DNA of 64,000 nucleotides, from contig NW_004797418.1 in NCBI RefSeq assembly GCF_000002075.1, positions 773,691-837,690 on the forward strand, read 5' to 3'. The notes below the pieces were generated by a model, which was given only the letters and a program-made list of their open reading frames with translations, did no database searches and was not told where the DNA came from. The translations under genes and the position numbers were made by a program. The first letter of the stretch is position 1; every line of letters starts with the position of its first letter. Origin of the DNA: Aplysia californica. Taxonomy: Eukaryota; Mollusca; Gastropoda; Aplysiida; Aplysiidae. Positions 1-10,600 of the stretch are shown here, in pieces.

Positions 1-119
1 GGGGTTGTCAAACATTCTCCTGTTTGTATACCAAAAAAAAGTAGAGTTTGGTAGTTTAGGCTAATTTCCCCGGGGGTTAGAAATTAATTCCAACTTTTCA
101 ACAGCCTTGGACAAGTCAG

Positions 120-600
120 CTGATCGTCTCCACATAGATCTAGATCTACTACTTCGTGAGATGTTTTTAGTAGTACAAGCAGTCTCTCTCTATCTGGAGG
201 TCTGCGACTGAGTTATCTCGAAGAGATACTTTCATTTTTATTGAAAAACGACGAAGTAACAAACTGCGACAAATGTAGAGCTATCTAGACCTATCTAGGT
301 ACAGATCTATTCTTAATTGCACTTAGGTTAAATTCTAGGCATAAGCAGGTAAGAGGTTTTGACTTTTTGCTTGTAGTAAGTAGACGGAAACTGCACGGTT
401 GATGTTACATGTAACAACAGTGAGGAGGAGACTTTAGCCTAGTGTGCGTTTTTCATGCCTCAGGCATGTTTCGCTTTTGTCCCTAGATTCTAGATATCTA
501 GACAAGATTTTATAGATCTAGATCTAGATTCTATATGTGTAGTGTAGATTTTTCTAGATTCTAGATCTGGAATCTAACCCTAGATCTAGCCCTGACCCGG
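120..600. repeat. Palindromic TAGATCTAGA-rich low-complexity stretch
   Basis: The motif TAGATCTAGA and near variants (CTAGATCT, TAGATTCTAGA) recur many times, most densely at 480-600. Each unit is self-complementary, so the stretch can pair with itself. No coding frame is evident. The same motif appears singly near 4400, 35930, 36090 and 36560, so it is a genome-wide habit rather than a local site. Confidence 0.6.
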
Positions 601-1224
601 TGATATTTATATCTTGTAGATTTTAGTTCCGTTCGTTAAATAAAAATAAAAGTGCATGATCCATCGACTTGTTTACATCCCGAGAAGAAATCCAAAAGTC
701 TTGATGACCAAATAGGCAACACAAAGAACAGGGGTACATCATAGCCAATATCTGCGATATGTCTGCAAAGGGTGTGGACTGGCGCCGATCGGCGATACAT
801 CCGGAAAGAGTAAGAAGAGAAAGTTAGAACCCTTCCAAAGGGAACAAAAGTCAGTCATTCAAAGTAACAGTGGTCTAAAGGAAAAGCTTTTCCAACACTG
901 CCAACAGCATACTTTACATGATGTTCAAATATAATTAGGACAAAACAACATGCATATATTCTGATAGTGTTAGACAAGATGGTATTGGAGTTTGAAGAGT
1001 CCGAATAGCTACGGCACGGGAAGCTATTCAGACTCGAGTCCGAATAGCCACTTTGATTAATTAAGTCTTCTGATAAGTTGTGTAGCCTATTCAGATTCCT
1101 GCTTTGTTGCAGCAAGTTTAGTTTGAAAAAGTTATAGATAGGATAAAATTTTTACTTTCCCTCCTCCTATGCCATGCGCACATACTGCTTTCTTTTGGGG
1201 ATTTTATCTGAGAATGTATTTTCG

Positions 1225-1690
1225 AAGTGGCTAGCCTGAGAGTCTAGCCATACTTAGATCTAGGTTTGGTACAAATACTTTAGGCTTTGCAAACTAAAAA
1301 TTTCATTTACAATTCAGCCATAAAGTACGGCTAGCCTGAAAGTACGGCTAGCCTTAAGTACGGCTAGCCTAGCCGGCTTGCCAATAAAGTCTAGCCGTAC
1401 TTCGGCTAGACTCCCAGTCTAGCCGTACAAGACTTATCTTAGGCCCTATTTTTAACATTAGAAAACAGGAGGTTTAAAATACATGCACTGTCATTAAGGC
1501 ACCTGGTTTCGTCTCAAATACAAATACTTTAGGTACTGCAAACTAAAAATATGTATATATTTACAATTCAGTAGGCCTTTTTTATGGTCAGTCTGGCCCC
1601 ATCATATTTATTAAGAATAAGTACGGCCAGCCCAGCTGTCTAGCGGCTAGCCTAGCAGTCTAGCCGTCATTAAGTACGGCTAGCCTCTTC
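1225..1690. repeat. Cluster of short direct and inverted repeats, core GTACGGCTAGCC
   Basis: The 12-mer GTACGGCTAGCC occurs at 1325, 1342, 1358 and 1674. Diverged and reverse-complement forms (such as TCTAGCCGTAC) lie between and around them. At 1403-1425 a perfect 9-bp inverted repeat (CGGCTAGAC / GTCTAGCCG) with a 5-nt loop can form a hairpin. I see no coding potential. It could be the end of a fold-back element or a local expansion of a palindromic unit. Confidence 0.7.
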
Positions 1691-1699
1691 CGTATATTT

Positions 1700-1930
1700 T
1701 TGGCTGCAGAACACAATAAAAATTTCTTTTTATTTCATGCACATAAACACTTCACAGCGGTTATAGAGCGCCCATTTAGTTTCGGCTGGCGCGAGGCAAG
1801 CAAGCCCGCGCTTCCCCAGGTCACGGGGTCATTTACCTGCGCCGCCGGGGATTTCCCTAATCAGCCGAACACCGGCAGCGCTCTTGTATTTTTTGCAAAG
1901 TTTACCAGCACAGTGAGCCAAAGCTAATGT
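1700..1930. other. GC-rich pocket of unknown nature
   Basis: GC content rises sharply over about 1760-1900 against an AT-rich background. Arms TTCGGCTG (1781-1788) and CAGCCGAA (1862-1869) form an inverted repeat 73 nt apart. A 75-codon open frame covers it but matches nothing I know. It may be a repeat fragment. The flanks to 2332 show nothing further. Confidence 0.3.
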
Positions 1931-2332
1931 AAGATGAATATTTTAATAAAGACCACGTAAATATTCAACATATTAAGGAAGAAAATGAAGAAATCGGAAG
2001 AACATGGTACATTACACTTAAAAGCTGTGAAGTTCTCAAAAAGGGGACTTAATTTGATAAATGTGTCATGGGTAATCAATTATAAACATCGATTTAAATA
2101 TGATTGGCCCCAAACGAATTCAATCAAATTTGCACACAGGGCTGAGAACATAATGAAATTTGTACTGACAAAGGGGCATATGCACGAAGTTTCTGGATCC
2201 GTAATTATTCAGGTTTGAAGTTGATTTTTGCAATACTCTTGCTTTGCGACCTTGTTTTTTCATAGCGATATCCACGATACATGTAACTACAGAACAGATC
2301 TTTTCTTGCCGATACACTTATGAAAACACAAC

Positions 2333-3478
2333 CTAAACACAACATACAAAAAGAACACAATATTGCTGGACTGGAGGAATTATCTCATTTTTCCGCTGTA
2401 AGCTTTCGTCTTTTGATGGGTGGTGCACACGACAGAGTAGCTCAGGGTGGGTTGGACGTGTTGTGACTGCAGGATTGTTTTGACGTGTTTTTCTTTGTCT
2501 GTTAGGCCACGGTTGCATGAATGAGCTCACCCCTTGCTCACAATGGAAGGCCATTCCAAACCCACATTTTTGTATCCAAGGAACGCAGTGTTTCTCAAGG
2601 ATGTGTTGTTTGGAGATGACCTTTTCTTTTGATCGATTTTGATTGAGTAGCACGTGTTTTACAGCACTATCGACTCCAGACCTTTTATTTGCCAAATATG
2701 TTTCTGTATAAAGACATAGATCGTGTGATGCATGACTAAATAGTGGTATTCTGTCTAAAGTGATTGGCTTTCCATGTGCAATTACTGTGTGGATATCTTT
2801 GAAGGTGTCTTTTACGTGAACAAATTTCTCTCTCAGAACAATTAATGCGGTGTCTATTAGGCTTTGATTTCGTGTACATGCAACTGTTCCTTTTGCTAAA
2901 AATGATGCTAGCTGTCTGTACACATGGGCTGTGATGTATTTATGGCAGTGGCTTCCTATAAATGAACGGCTGTTGTAGGCCTGTGGTGTGATGTTGTGTT
3001 GTTTGAGGATGTTATCAAATTCAGAGCAGGCAGGACTTGACCTTGGAATAAGCTCCTCAAACTCTAACTCTGACAGCTGATCATGTACACTAGAACCCTT
3101 CCTCTCAAATCTCTCTGCTTCTTGTGGATTATCCGACAAAATCTGACAAATTCTGTAACAATTGAATGTCCTCCTTGTTTTTTTCCAGCCCTCTTTCATT
3201 TTTTTGCCGTAGATATGCACATTTTGTCCTATTCCAGGCGTGCAATTCTCCATAGATTGATGGACCAGCTGTACATCTATATCATGTGCCTGCTGTACAT
3301 CTATATCATGGTCCAGCTGTACATCTATATCATTTGCAGCCTCCTCAAGAAGGTGATGATGTTTGAGCACAATGCTCACCATATGATCACGTTGAGTGTG
3401 GCACTCCATGACAAAAATATTGTTTAAAATGACAACGAAAATCAAATGTAGTAGAGGCAAGAAAACTAAAAACAGCAA
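2333..3478 (-). CDS. Unplaced 381-aa ORF, likely transposon-associated
   Basis: A single long open frame of 381 codons, starting at ATG 3478 and with no visible intron. The middle and C-terminal half resembles, from memory, a family of uncharacterised proteins common in cnidarians and molluscs. They share a 'QAY..RSF.G.HCHKY' block (about residues 165-182) and an 'ILE.H..PW....G.G...EQG' block (about residues 290-315). The latter recalls the H...E region of large eukaryotic transposases, so I suspect a DNA-transposon protein. The stretch after EQG no longer resembles the family, which suggests decay. The first ~25 residues are hydrophobic (LVFLPLLHLIFVVIL), perhaps only upstream sequence read in frame. 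Residues about 47-70 are a tandem octapeptide repeat. No partner gene or terminal inverted repeats were identified. The function is unknown; it could also be a domesticated gene. Confidence 0.45.
   Translation of the reverse strand: MLFLVFLPLLHLIFVVILNNIFVMECHTQRDHMVSIVLKHHHLLEEAANDIDVQLDHDIDVQQAHDIDVQLVHQSMENCTPGIGQNVHIYGKKMKEGWKKTRRTFNCYRICQILSDNPQEAERFERKGSSVHDQLSELEFEELIPRSSPACSEFDNILKQHNITPQAYNSRSFIGSHCHKYITAHVYRQLASFLAKGTVACTRNQSLIDTALIVLREKFVHVKDTFKDIHTVIAHGKPITLDRIPLFSHASHDLCLYTETYLANKRSGVDSAVKHVLLNQNRSKEKVISKQHILEKHCVPWIQKCGFGMAFHCEQGVSSFMQPWPNRQRKTRQNNPAVTTRPTHPELLCRVHHPSKDESLQRKNEIIPPVQQYCVLFVCCV
3263..3340 (-). repeat. 24-bp tandem repeat, three units, inside the 381-aa ORF
   Basis: CTGTACATCTATATCATG recurs at 3269, 3293 and 3317, a period of 24 bp. 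On the minus strand it encodes an in-frame octapeptide repeat (xDIDVQxx three times), so the reading frame survives the expansion. Confidence 0.8.
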
Positions 3479-3854
3479 GAATGAATGTTCAGAGTGGTGG
3501 GTTGGTATTTTTTAAAAATCACAGAAAATCATAGAATAACTTCGTGCATTTGAAACTTGCACATGTAAATGAAAATTGTCACCACAGTTGATACATGAAT
3601 TTCTGTTTAAATCGTTGGGGGCCGGATTGAAATATCTAAATCCAAACTGAAAAAGTTCTAAACATTGAAGATGCCAGTTTGAAAATCACAGACTTACTTA
3701 AATCCATTGTAAAACTGATATAATCGGACTTACAAGAAAACAAGTTATACCGGCCTACAGGTCAAACATAGCACGTTACAATGAAATCTCAATCGGCCTT
3801 GTAGCATTTATAGTTTCAGAGTTAAGAGGCTTTCAATTCGCACTAAAACGCCAT

Positions 3855-4075
3855 ATTTACTACTGCCCCGGCACAGGAGGAGTGGCGCTGCGGTCACCCC
3901 AATTAACCCCTCTGACAAGTGATTTATGACTACGCGCTGGGCTGTAGGGCGGGGCGGGCAGGGTGGTGAGGATGGTCGGGGAGGAACCGGGGAAGGAAAA
4001 CTAAGTGAGCGGTCTGGACGGTATTTTATCCGCCGTGACTTGTATTGTTCTGCGTGCTGAAAGTTTTATTCGCGA
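3855..4075. promoter_or_regulatory. CpG-rich pocket, possible promoter or 5' exon
   Basis: The stretch is GC- and CpG-rich (many CGs around 3880-4050, including GGGCGGGGCGGG) in an AT-rich setting. It lies between the minus-strand 381-aa ORF and NPRL3. The NPRL3 coding exon begins with a splice acceptor at 7078-7079, so at least one noncoding exon must lie upstream, and this pocket is a reasonable place for it. There is no direct sign of transcription. A GC-rich repeat fragment is the alternative. Confidence 0.25.
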
Positions 4076-5097
4076 ATAAACGAGTGCTCATTTATATATT
4101 GTCTGCAAGTAACCCTTTTGTAATGTGCAAAGGAATTGTCGAATCATTTGCTGTATCGGACTGGGGGTGGGCAGAACTTGATTGATACACAAAGAAACTG
4201 CATGTGTTTGACGTCTGCTGAGATGCTTTTCCTGGCTGTCTCGTTCATGACATCACATCATATCATGTCACAATGTAGTCCCGCCAGTGTATTGCCACAT
4301 TATGTGTCGATCCTCAAGAAACAATGCATTTCGAGCATGTTGTGTTAATTCTTTCACCCTGGAGTCTGATGTTGGCATCCTGGATATAAAGAACCACTAG
4401 GCCAAGATCTAGAGGTCTATTGAGTGCTTGCTCCGATGACACTACGCATTATTTATATATACAGCCAGCCCTTCATTGGGCCTAGCCTGTCGCACAGCCA
4501 CTCCTTGTCTATATATGAATTGAGGTCCCAAGCAGCACTTGATGTACCGAACTCAGATCTATACATATTGGGCCCAGAGCGGACGAAGTGAATTGTTTTT
4601 AAAACCCACTGCTTGCAGAGCGATCTGCTAATTTTTTTAGCGGACTCTCTGCTCTCATGGGTAATGAATCGGTATAGAGAGCGCTTGTCACATCATAGAG
4701 TACACATCATGACTTTCTGGTTGATTATTTCCTTTTATCAATGTAAAGGCCTTTCTAGTCACCTGAAATTTATCTTGCTGATATAAAATTTTATACTATG
4801 CATTAGGCCCTACCTGTAATCTTGATCAAAATATATGTGGGTTGGTATTCTTGAAGAAGCTTTGTTTTGCTTAATTAAGCATTGACCCCCCCCTCCTCCC
4901 CCTCCCTTTGGAATATCCACAATTTAAAAATACACATTAAGTTGCTATTAGGCTTTGTGTTATATATAATTTAAAACAAGACACATCGAAAGTTAGAAAA
5001 TTGAATAATTTGTAATGAATATGTTGAAATTCATGTAAAAGAGAAAAAAGTTAACCAAAAAACGTGTTATATATTATTTTTATTATTATAACATATA

Positions 5098-6624
5098 ATG
5101 AGGCGCAAAAAAAAACTTTTTTTATATGTTCTTGTAATCGCCGAATGCTGAGTTCAAAGTTGTGTGATATGAACTCATATCTCTCAACACTTGCCTCAAG
5201 CGTCTTGATTAGGCATTTTTGGGCGTCGCAAAGATGTCATTGGCTGCATAAGCGATACCCAACTCACGAGTCATCACTCACCACTGGGACACTCTTGTAA
5301 CATGTTGTGAGTGGTGAGTTTAGGCTCACTCAGTCCTGGGTGTACGCCTATAAAATCTGCGCCTCAAAATGTTGCTTTCATATCGAAACAGACGAGCTAC
5401 AGAGATGCCAAGGTTATCAAGGGAAAACAGAGAAAGAGCTGTCGGATGACTGGTGGCCGGTGAATCGGTGGAAAAGGTGTCCCAGGTTTTTGGTGTCAAC
5501 CCAAGCACTATTTGTCACTAGCGATAGCAACCACAGCAGATCGAGCAAGAAGCGGAAGACCAAGGGTCACAAGTCCGGTCCATGATCGTGTCATCGTTCA
5601 TCAGCACCACTGCGAACCGTTTCTGCCGGCTGCAGAGACTGCCAGAACAACCGTGGGAACGACTGGATGCCAACTTAGCCGCTGGACTGTATCATGGAGG
5701 TTAGTGACTGCTGGTCTTCACTGCAGGCGTCCTTACCAGGGAGCTGTCCTAACACCAAGGCATCCACAGCAACGGCTACAGTGGGCACAGGCACATGTTA
5801 ACTGGCGGAACGCACAGTGGAGGAGAGTCACTCCTCTTCAGCGATGAAAGCAGGTTCTGCGTGGATCCAGCGAATGGCCGTGTCCGTGTGTGGCATAGAG
5901 ACACAACTCGCTACGACGACAACAACATTCTGGAGCGTGACCCCTTGGGAGGCGAGAGCGTGATGATATGGGGAGCCATGGCGTTGAATCATAGAGTCGG
6001 ACCTGTCATCTTCCAGAACATTGGTCCAGGACGTGGAAACAGTGTCCTGGCTCAGCGCTACATTGCACAAGTCCTAGCACCTCATGTGTTGCCCTTTCTA
6101 CAGAGGCATCTTAACTTCCTGTATCAACAAGACGACGCACGACCACATACCACACGTGCTACCCACAACTTCTTGGCGCAGAACAATGTCAGTTTATTGG
6201 CACACCGACCTTGTTCACCTGACTTGAACCCTATTAAACATTTGTGGGACGTGATCCAAAGACAGCTTATCCAGATGCAGCCACGGCCTCGAACAGCAGC
6301 CCAGTTGACTGCAGCCATCATTCAGATCTTCGGTGGCATCCAAAATGACCAGATCAACAGTTTGATTAACTCTATGAACAGAAGATGCCTCTCTGTAATC
6401 GCTGCACGTGGAGGCCATGCGCGTTACTAAGTTTGCTCACCAAGGTCAAGGTCAACGTGAGCTCAGATGAATTTGTTGGACCATCAGTTCATGTCAGCTA
6501 TATTACTCTAGAAGTGTGCAAAGTCTCAGTTAATAAACACAACAAATAATTTGAAACCTATGTGTTGCATTTTGTCAATCATTGTGTTGTAATAAAATTC
6601 CCCTTTTTTTTTTTTGCACCTCAG
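5098..6624 (+). mobile_element. Tc1-like DNA transposon, about 1.53 kb, inactive
   Basis: Both ends are visible. The left end begins ATGAGGCGCAAAAAAAAA after TA (5096-5097). The right end is the inverted TGCACCTCAG before TA (6625-6626). The length (1527 bp) and TA target duplication fit the Tc1/mariner superfamily. The interior carries one transposase relic on the plus strand. The ends differ by a few bases, so the copy is old enough to have drifted. Confidence 0.88.
5405..6430 (+). pseudogene. Tc1-like transposase, broken, catalytic E replaced by K
   Basis: The frame from ATG 5405 opens with a paired-like helix-turn-helix (MPRLSREN..., then VEKVSQVFGVNPSTIC) and is stopped within the first 20 codons. 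The GRPR motif and second DNA-binding part continue in another frame (about 5540-5815). The catalytic core returns to the original frame at about 5815: LFSDESRF (first Asp), YQQDDARPHT (second Asp) and SPDLNPIKHLWD. The last motif is normally PIEHLWD, so the third acidic residue of the DD34E triad is lysine here. With at least two frameshifts, several stops and a lost catalytic residue this copy cannot make active transposase. The core is still well conserved, indicating moderate age. The stop at 6430 follows the usual family C-terminus (ARGGHARY). Confidence 0.9.
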
Positions 6625-7115
6625 TATATATATATATGCTATATCTGAAATAGATACGGGAGTGAAAGCAATATATTATGATAAGATTAATGTCATCATT
6701 TTAAAAAGATATGCTTCAAGCTACAAGCAGGCATTAGCCACGAAAATTTTCAGAAAAGAATGAAGATTTGGTATAATTTGAGGATACAGAGCTGCATTAA
6801 TGGCAAGCTGATATTTATGTCAATTAATATAAATGAAAACAAAAACAACAATAATGCAGCACAGTCAATAGACTTGCCAACTTCTAGAGTTAATTCTTTG
6901 TCTATGTAAGAAGATGGCCTGATTCACCATAATATTCAAGTCAAAGAGTTAAACTTATTTGAAATATTGTGCAATTAATTGTAATAGTGTATGATATATC
7001 ATATTTGATCAGTTCTTATTTCTCTGGTCTCTATTTGATTTTTATAATGAACCTTTTCACCCTGTTTTACTGTCCTCAGTTGCTAATGTATGAGTGGTCT
7101 CAGAGCTGCTTGACA

Positions 7116-7667
7116 ATGGCCTGTGATTTGAACCCGGTGGCAATCATATTGGTGACTTCAGGTACACGTGGCAACAGGTTGTTGTTCAGATATCCTTACT
7201 GCCAAGAACAAGAAACCAAACCAAAGCCTAAAAAGAAAACAAACTGTGGACAAAACCCGTATGCTCTGAAAATTGCAGAAAATCTTCAGGATGTGAAAAA
7301 AGAAAAGTCATCGATCACTTCCTTTGTAAAGGATGGAGTCCTTACAAATTTCTCTAACAATACATTGGCGAACATTTTAATTGTGAAATCAGACTTGTGT
7401 GGAAAAAAATTCAGTGTTGAGATAGACGATGTGAGATTTGTTGGCTTTCCGATATCTCTGCAACATTTATCCCGTGACTCAGGCCTTCAGGGCTCTCAGA
7501 GCTCCAGTTCAAGACAGCACTTCATACTGTCGGTGAACGTTGTCTTTGTGCTGAGGGTGAGGATGCCGGAGTCAGTGGTTAGCTGCTATCAAGAGCTAGC
7601 ACAGCAGCTTGCAGTTGCCATCGCCCATGAAGAAAAGAGATGTCAGTACCTAAACAGAGAGGCAAAG
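7116..7667 (+). CDS. NPRL3: NPRL3 coding exon 1
   Basis: 184 codons, ending in phase 0 at AAG|GTAAAT. The exon probably begins at 7080 after a pyrimidine-rich acceptor (TTTTACTGTCCTCAG), giving 36 nt of 5' UTR. It encodes most of the N-terminal longin-like domain, with the RGNRLLFRYPY and HEEKRCQYLNREAK signatures. Confidence 0.94.
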
Positions 7668-10600
7668 GTAAATTTCTGCTAGGCTTTCATAATTATCATT
7701 TTTATTATTGTGCTATCGCTATAACACTGATCTGGTAGCATACATTAGGAAGAAGTGTTTCATTTTTCATACGTCTTTTATTTTATGAGCATAAATGGCG
7801 TGAATTTGTGATTGATTATTTTCCTTTATCAAATGTGTTTGAATAATCCTTGTCCACTTTACACTTCTTCGCATTGGAGGTTGGTGGGTGTTCTCATGTG
7901 GTTTACTCCTTCTTTCCTGTTGAACTTCTATCATTCTTATCTCTCCTTTTTTGTGTTGTTATTTGCTTTTAACACCTCTAATCTTCAGCCCTTATATGAC
8001 ATAATTTTGTTGTAAGTGCCGTAAAACATTAAAACTAAACCACATTTCTTCTTCTGTGTGAAGATCATGGTGCTTGCATTTGAAGAAGCATCGGTGTCCG
8101 GGGATAACGACATGGTGTCCCCTCTCCGACAAATCATCGACCGCAGTCGCCTGGGTGGGGAGCTCAAGTCCGTGTTTGACAGCCTGGCACAGTCAGGCCA
8201 GGTTCTCTTCTACCTCAACCAGTGGGTGGAGATCAACTTTTGCCTGCCTCACAAAATTCACGCCATGCACACACCCGGCAGAGTGATACAGCTGGAGTCC
8301 ATTTACAGGTTGGTAAATTTTTCTAAAAGGGTCATATAAAACTAGCTGCCTGTGTGCCTTTAGTATGGCTACTGTGACGGCTGCATATATGGCCTCACAT
8401 TATAACAAGATTAATACTTGAAAAGAAGACTAAAACACACAGCCGCTCTCTTGCCTACCTGCCGGTGAACTGATTTTATTGTTGTTAATTTACACTGAAA
8501 TCTCGTGTGAATTCAAACGAGACAATGTGTGACGTATCAAGAAGAAGAAATAATTGTGATATTAAAGAATCTATCTTTCAACTTTTGCAACATAGTTCAT
8601 TCCCATTTTTACATAACATAGCTTCATCCATACATTACAGCTACTAAGAGTTTAGGGCTTAGACAATTATGTATTGCTTCAAATTTCCACTATAGATGCG
8701 ACTAATTGATGAAACCTTTTGGAAAATATCTCGTAAACAAAAATTTTAAAAGATTAATTCAGCTTTTTTAAAATCTCGGAGGTAAATTTGATTTAGTGGC
8801 GTATATGAATACGCAAATACATTAATACGTAAATGCATGAATGATACATATTTCACGAACACGGACAATCCTCACACCGTTGCTGGTTGCCAATATTAAC
8901 AGTCTTATTTTATTATGTATGATTATCATATTATTATGTTGCTCAGGCACACACCCCAGAGATCACCCATTTAAATGCCATGTCGCAGACGCATGCTTGA
9001 CATTATTGTGAGCTGGAGCTCAATAACCACTCAGTTACTGCTGCCCCCCAACTACTGCTTTGGGGATTCCTATTTGCTCCTATCCACACAGTTTTGAACC
9101 TATACTTACTTAACAGCAGCTGACCATATTTTAAAAAAATTGTAATTGGAAAGCAATGGTTCTATTCTGGAGTATTCTATAGGATACATAAGGATCAAAA
9201 CCTACAGTTTTATAAATTGTTAAGCTCAAAATCATGAAAATCCGACTGCACCATGTTCTTAGGAATGTTGAATGCTTCCTTTGTTTTAATTTAGAGGCCT
9301 GAAGAGTGTGTAGTCTCTTCTAAAAGCTGATGCAAATGTCGGCACCACCAGAATTATATAATTGGATACCACTTTGTTTGTCTTTTTTTCTGAATATATT
9401 GTGTTCTGGTGTACACGTACAAAGGCATATTAATGAACCTAAAACAATTTGTGCAGCATCCCAGTGAAATCAGGCGCTTGGTGAAATAATGAAATAGAAA
9501 GAAGCTGCATTTTTCTTCCCGTTTGACAATTTTTTAATCAGATTTTTATTTTTTGGCTCAACACTTTTTATATCTATTTTAAAACACATTGCTGTGTGGC
9601 TTTTACTGAAAAACGTAAAAAGAAACCAAAAAAAAAATGTTAATCTACAGTTTCCAAGGACTCTCAATCTTTAGAAGTCACCAAACTTCGGTGGCCATTT
9701 TCTCTCTAATTTTACCTCTGAAAACAGGTGACCCCTACTTCCTTCAAATACAAATAGCTTGACTTCTGTTCAAGATAGATGGACATTTTTTTCAACGAAA
9801 GCAAGACAATTGAACAAGCTTTAACTGTAACTACCAATAACTTCATTTGCCCAAAAATGACGAGTGTCTGATTCCACCACGTTATGACACATACATACAA
9901 GGGGACAGCAAGTCATCAAACCCTTACAATCGCTTCATTGCTTTTTGTCACAGTGTGATACCTAGTTTTCTGAGATGGGGTTTAAACATCTTGTGCAAGG
10001 ACATATCTGCAGTGCAGTACACAGCTTTTGAGAAAAATAAGGCGGACGAGAGACTATCATATCGTAAGAGGCGACTAAATTGCAACATAGATGGTGCCCA
10101 GATCTAACTGGGAACAAGATCTGGAGGCAAATCTCAGGCACATGAGGCACAGCTGGCTGATAGTAGAGAACATCGCCCAGAATAGAAATAGATGTGCCCT
10201 TCTTATCAGCCTTTACCAATACCAGGATGAAGGAGGCAGATAGTGATGATGATAACAAGGATGCAGCTGAGTGACCGTCCATCTAGTGATTATTGTCACT
10301 TAACTTTGCTCGGAACTCTTATGGGACTATTTCACTCACCGTAAGACCATTTGGGTTTGTTTATCCCTGAACCATCCATGGAAGGGGTGGTTTGGGGAGA
10401 TGGGTGGTTATACTGCATGAATATTGTTTTTATTGGGAATTGTAAGTGAGATATTGAAAGTTGTGAGTAACTAAAACTGGAATGCCACCTATTTATATTA
10501 TCATAGCTTGACTGCATTCATGCAACAGTTTTGTGAAATGCAGAGTTACTATCTCAAAGTTTGGAGTGGTTGGTGAGTGCTCTGGTGTGGTTTGCAGTCA

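Noticed and set aside
3263-3340. Possible CRISPR-like array
   Set aside because: Three adjacent 24-bp units without spacers, in an animal genome and inside an ORF: a simple tandem repeat.
7985-8286. Alternate-frame ORFs over NPRL3 exon 2
   Set aside because: Overlap a well-conserved exon in another frame.
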